Source: JALONO01 sp038209965 (GTDB taxonomy: Bacteria; Bacteroidota; Bacteroidia; Cytophagales; Thermoflexibacteraceae). Taken from it: 6,228 nt of DNA. Within the stretch, counting starts at the first letter, position 1. The number at the start of each line of letters is the position of its first letter. Under the pieces are notes generated by a model that was given only the letters and a program-made list of their open reading frames with translations, was not told the DNA's origin and searched no databases. Both the position numbers and the translations under genes were made by a program. The stretch is taken from contig JBBQXF010000177.1 of NCBI GenBank assembly GCA_038209965.1, forward strand, positions 1 to 6,228, in the 5' to 3' direction. Shown here piece after piece: positions 5,096 through 6,228 of this stretch.

Positions 5096-6228
5096 CTAGG
5101 GTTCCAAGCCCTTTCCGGCTGCCCACCGCAACTCAGCACGGGCCTTGGCGAATTTGAATTGCAAATCTACCAACTTTTGTTCAGCCTCCAATAGCTTGCT
5201 TTCCCGGCTATTGACCAAAAACAGGGAGCTTTCACCCGCATCGAACTTGATCGCCTCCCCATCGCGCAGGATTTGGTAGTTGTTCACTGCGTCTTGCTGC
5301 ACGAGCAAATTTCGCTGAAAATTGAGCAGGTCATTATAGTTGGCATTGATGCTGTTGGTAATTTCGCGGTTGATCTGGCTGCGATCCAGCTCAGTCTGCC
5401 TGATTTTGATATTGACTTGGGCCAGTTTTGCCCGCTCCTTGCGCAAGAAGAGCGGCATGGCAAAATCAAAACCCACTTTGTAATTGTTTTGGAACAAGCC
5501 GCCCGGCAATCGGTGGGCGTTGTCGATCCGGTTGCCGGGGGCCAAAAAGTTATAGTTAACATTCAGGATGGGTTTCAGCATTTCGATACCGAGGCGGCGG
5601 GCGACGGCCAACTGGCTTAGTTTGAAGCCCAGCTTGAGCAGCTCGGGATGATTCTCCCGGGCAAAAGCCACCAGTTCGTCCAAGTTTTGCACATCTGAAG
5701 TCACTTCGTTCAAGTTGCGCGAGGGGATCAAGTTGCTGGCCAGTTCCAATGGCTCGCTATCGGCATTCCACAAATGGTTGGAGAGTATGAGCCGGGCATT
5801 GTTGTAATAAACTTCGGCATCGTTCAGCTCCACAATGCGTTCTTGCAGGATAGTTTCGGCCTCGGTGGAGTCGATGGGGGCCAGTTCGCCGTAACCGACC
5901 CGCTCTTTGACGGCATCAAAACGGACTTTGGCAAAATCGTAACCTTTTTGGGCAATCTGGCGGGAATTGTGGGCCGCATACCATTGCCAGTAGTCTTTGG
6001 TGGCCTGTAAAATTACCTTGTTGATCAGTTTGACCCGCTCCGCCTCGGCAATGCCTTGGCCAATTCTGGCCTCCCGCAGGGCAGCGCGCCTTGCATCGAT
6101 CAACAGGCCCTGCGCCAAGGGCACGCCCACGCCGGCATAGATCAGGCCCACGTTGGGTGTAAACTCTTGTGGGTTGGCATAGACCCCGCCCAATTGCTCA
6201 TAACCAGCTTTCACTTCTATCCCGGAGA
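5096..6228 (-). CDS. TolC-family outer-membrane efflux protein (5' end beyond the window)
   Basis: TolC-type proteins form trimeric outer-membrane channels with a periplasmic helical barrel that dock with RND, ABC or MFS pumps. The visible 377 or so residues are rich in long amphipathic helices with Ala, Leu, Gln, Glu and Arg. They show the two-fold internal repeat of the outer-membrane efflux family, with a linker around the middle (…VTSDVQNLDELVAFARENHP). The stretch GLIYAGVGVPLAQGLLIDARR resembles the strand-turn-helix entry of the first repeat, and FDFAMPLFLRKERAKL the same position of the second. A GTG at 6214 could be read as a start. The frame is open to the window edge (SGIE before it) and the signal peptide and first helices are missing, so this is an internal position and the gene continues to the right. 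The stop is TAG at 5096-5098. No pump or adaptor gene is in view. Confidence 0.88.
   Translation of the reverse strand, partial: SGIEVKAGYEQLGGVYANPQEFTPNVGLIYAGVGVPLAQGLLIDARRAALREARIGQGIAEAERVKLINKVILQATKDYWQWYAAHNSRQIAQKGYDFAKVRFDAVKERVGYGELAPIDSTEAETILQERIVELNDAEVYYNNARLILSNHLWNADSEPLELASNLIPSRNLNEVTSDVQNLDELVAFARENHPELLKLGFKLSQLAVARRLGIEMLKPILNVNYNFLAPGNRIDNAHRLPGGLFQNNYKVGFDFAMPLFLRKERAKLAQVNIKIRQTELDRSQINREITNSINANYNDLLNFQRNLLVQQDAVNNYQILRDGEAIKFDAGESSLFLVNSRESKLLEAEQKLVDLQFKFAKARAELRWAAGKGLEP

Noticed and set aside
6212..6214. GTG as the start of the tolC-like gene
   Set aside because: The frame is open upstream to the window edge and the protein would lack a signal peptide and the first helices of the family, so the gene almost certainly begins outside the window.
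1..6228. CRISPR array, tRNA, rRNA, insertion sequence or a multi-gene defence system
   Set aside because: I saw no spaced direct repeats, cloverleaf-like segments, terminal inverted repeats with a transposase, or defence-type gene cluster on either strand. Apart from the decayed regions the genes are ordinary.

Overview
The window looks like chromosomal DNA of a Bacteroidota bacterium, moderately GC-rich in its genes with AT-rich gaps. Three things point there: a C-terminal type IX secretion (T9SS) sorting domain in the decayed gene at the left, Bacteroidota-style promoter elements (TTTG and TAnnTTTG), and the absence of clear Shine-Dalgarno sequences. I would not name a genus. A Cytophagales- or Saprospiria-like member is a guess.

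Layout. Positions 1-36 may be the last codons of an upstream gene. Positions 70 to about 1037 hold a wrecked + strand gene for a secreted trypsin-like (lysyl-endopeptidase-like) protease. Its signal peptide, all three catalytic motifs and a T9SS tail can still be read, but only by crossing an in-frame stop and three changes of reading frame. A strong bidirectional hairpin (1066-1102) separates it from a convergent - strand gene for a Tat-exported hydroxypyruvate-isomerase-family TIM-barrel protein (1124-2038). A divergent intergenic region of 278 bases follows. Next come two + strand genes: apbE-type FAD:protein FMN transferase (2317-3243) and a leucine-dehydrogenase-type amino acid dehydrogenase (3318-4421), which ends in a rho-independent terminator. 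From 4482 to 4586 there is a consensus Bacteroidota promoter followed by a short protein-like tail, possibly the scar of a deleted gene. On the - strand, a divergent 130-residue GroES-like protein (4667-5059) lies just downstream of a TolC-family outer-membrane protein (5096 to beyond the right edge).

The genes do not form one pathway. Several products would work in the envelope or outside the cell: the protease remnant, the Tat-exported isomerase, ApbE and the TolC-like channel. The dehydrogenase and the GroES-like protein are cytoplasmic. The closest functional pairing suggested by layout is tolC-like followed by groES-like, 36 bases apart on one strand. I see no rRNA, tRNA, CRISPR array, insertion sequence or recognisable new multi-gene system. 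The observations most worth a second look are the multi-lesion protease pseudogene, the promoter-plus-tail scar at 4459-4586 and the unusual GroES paralogue.
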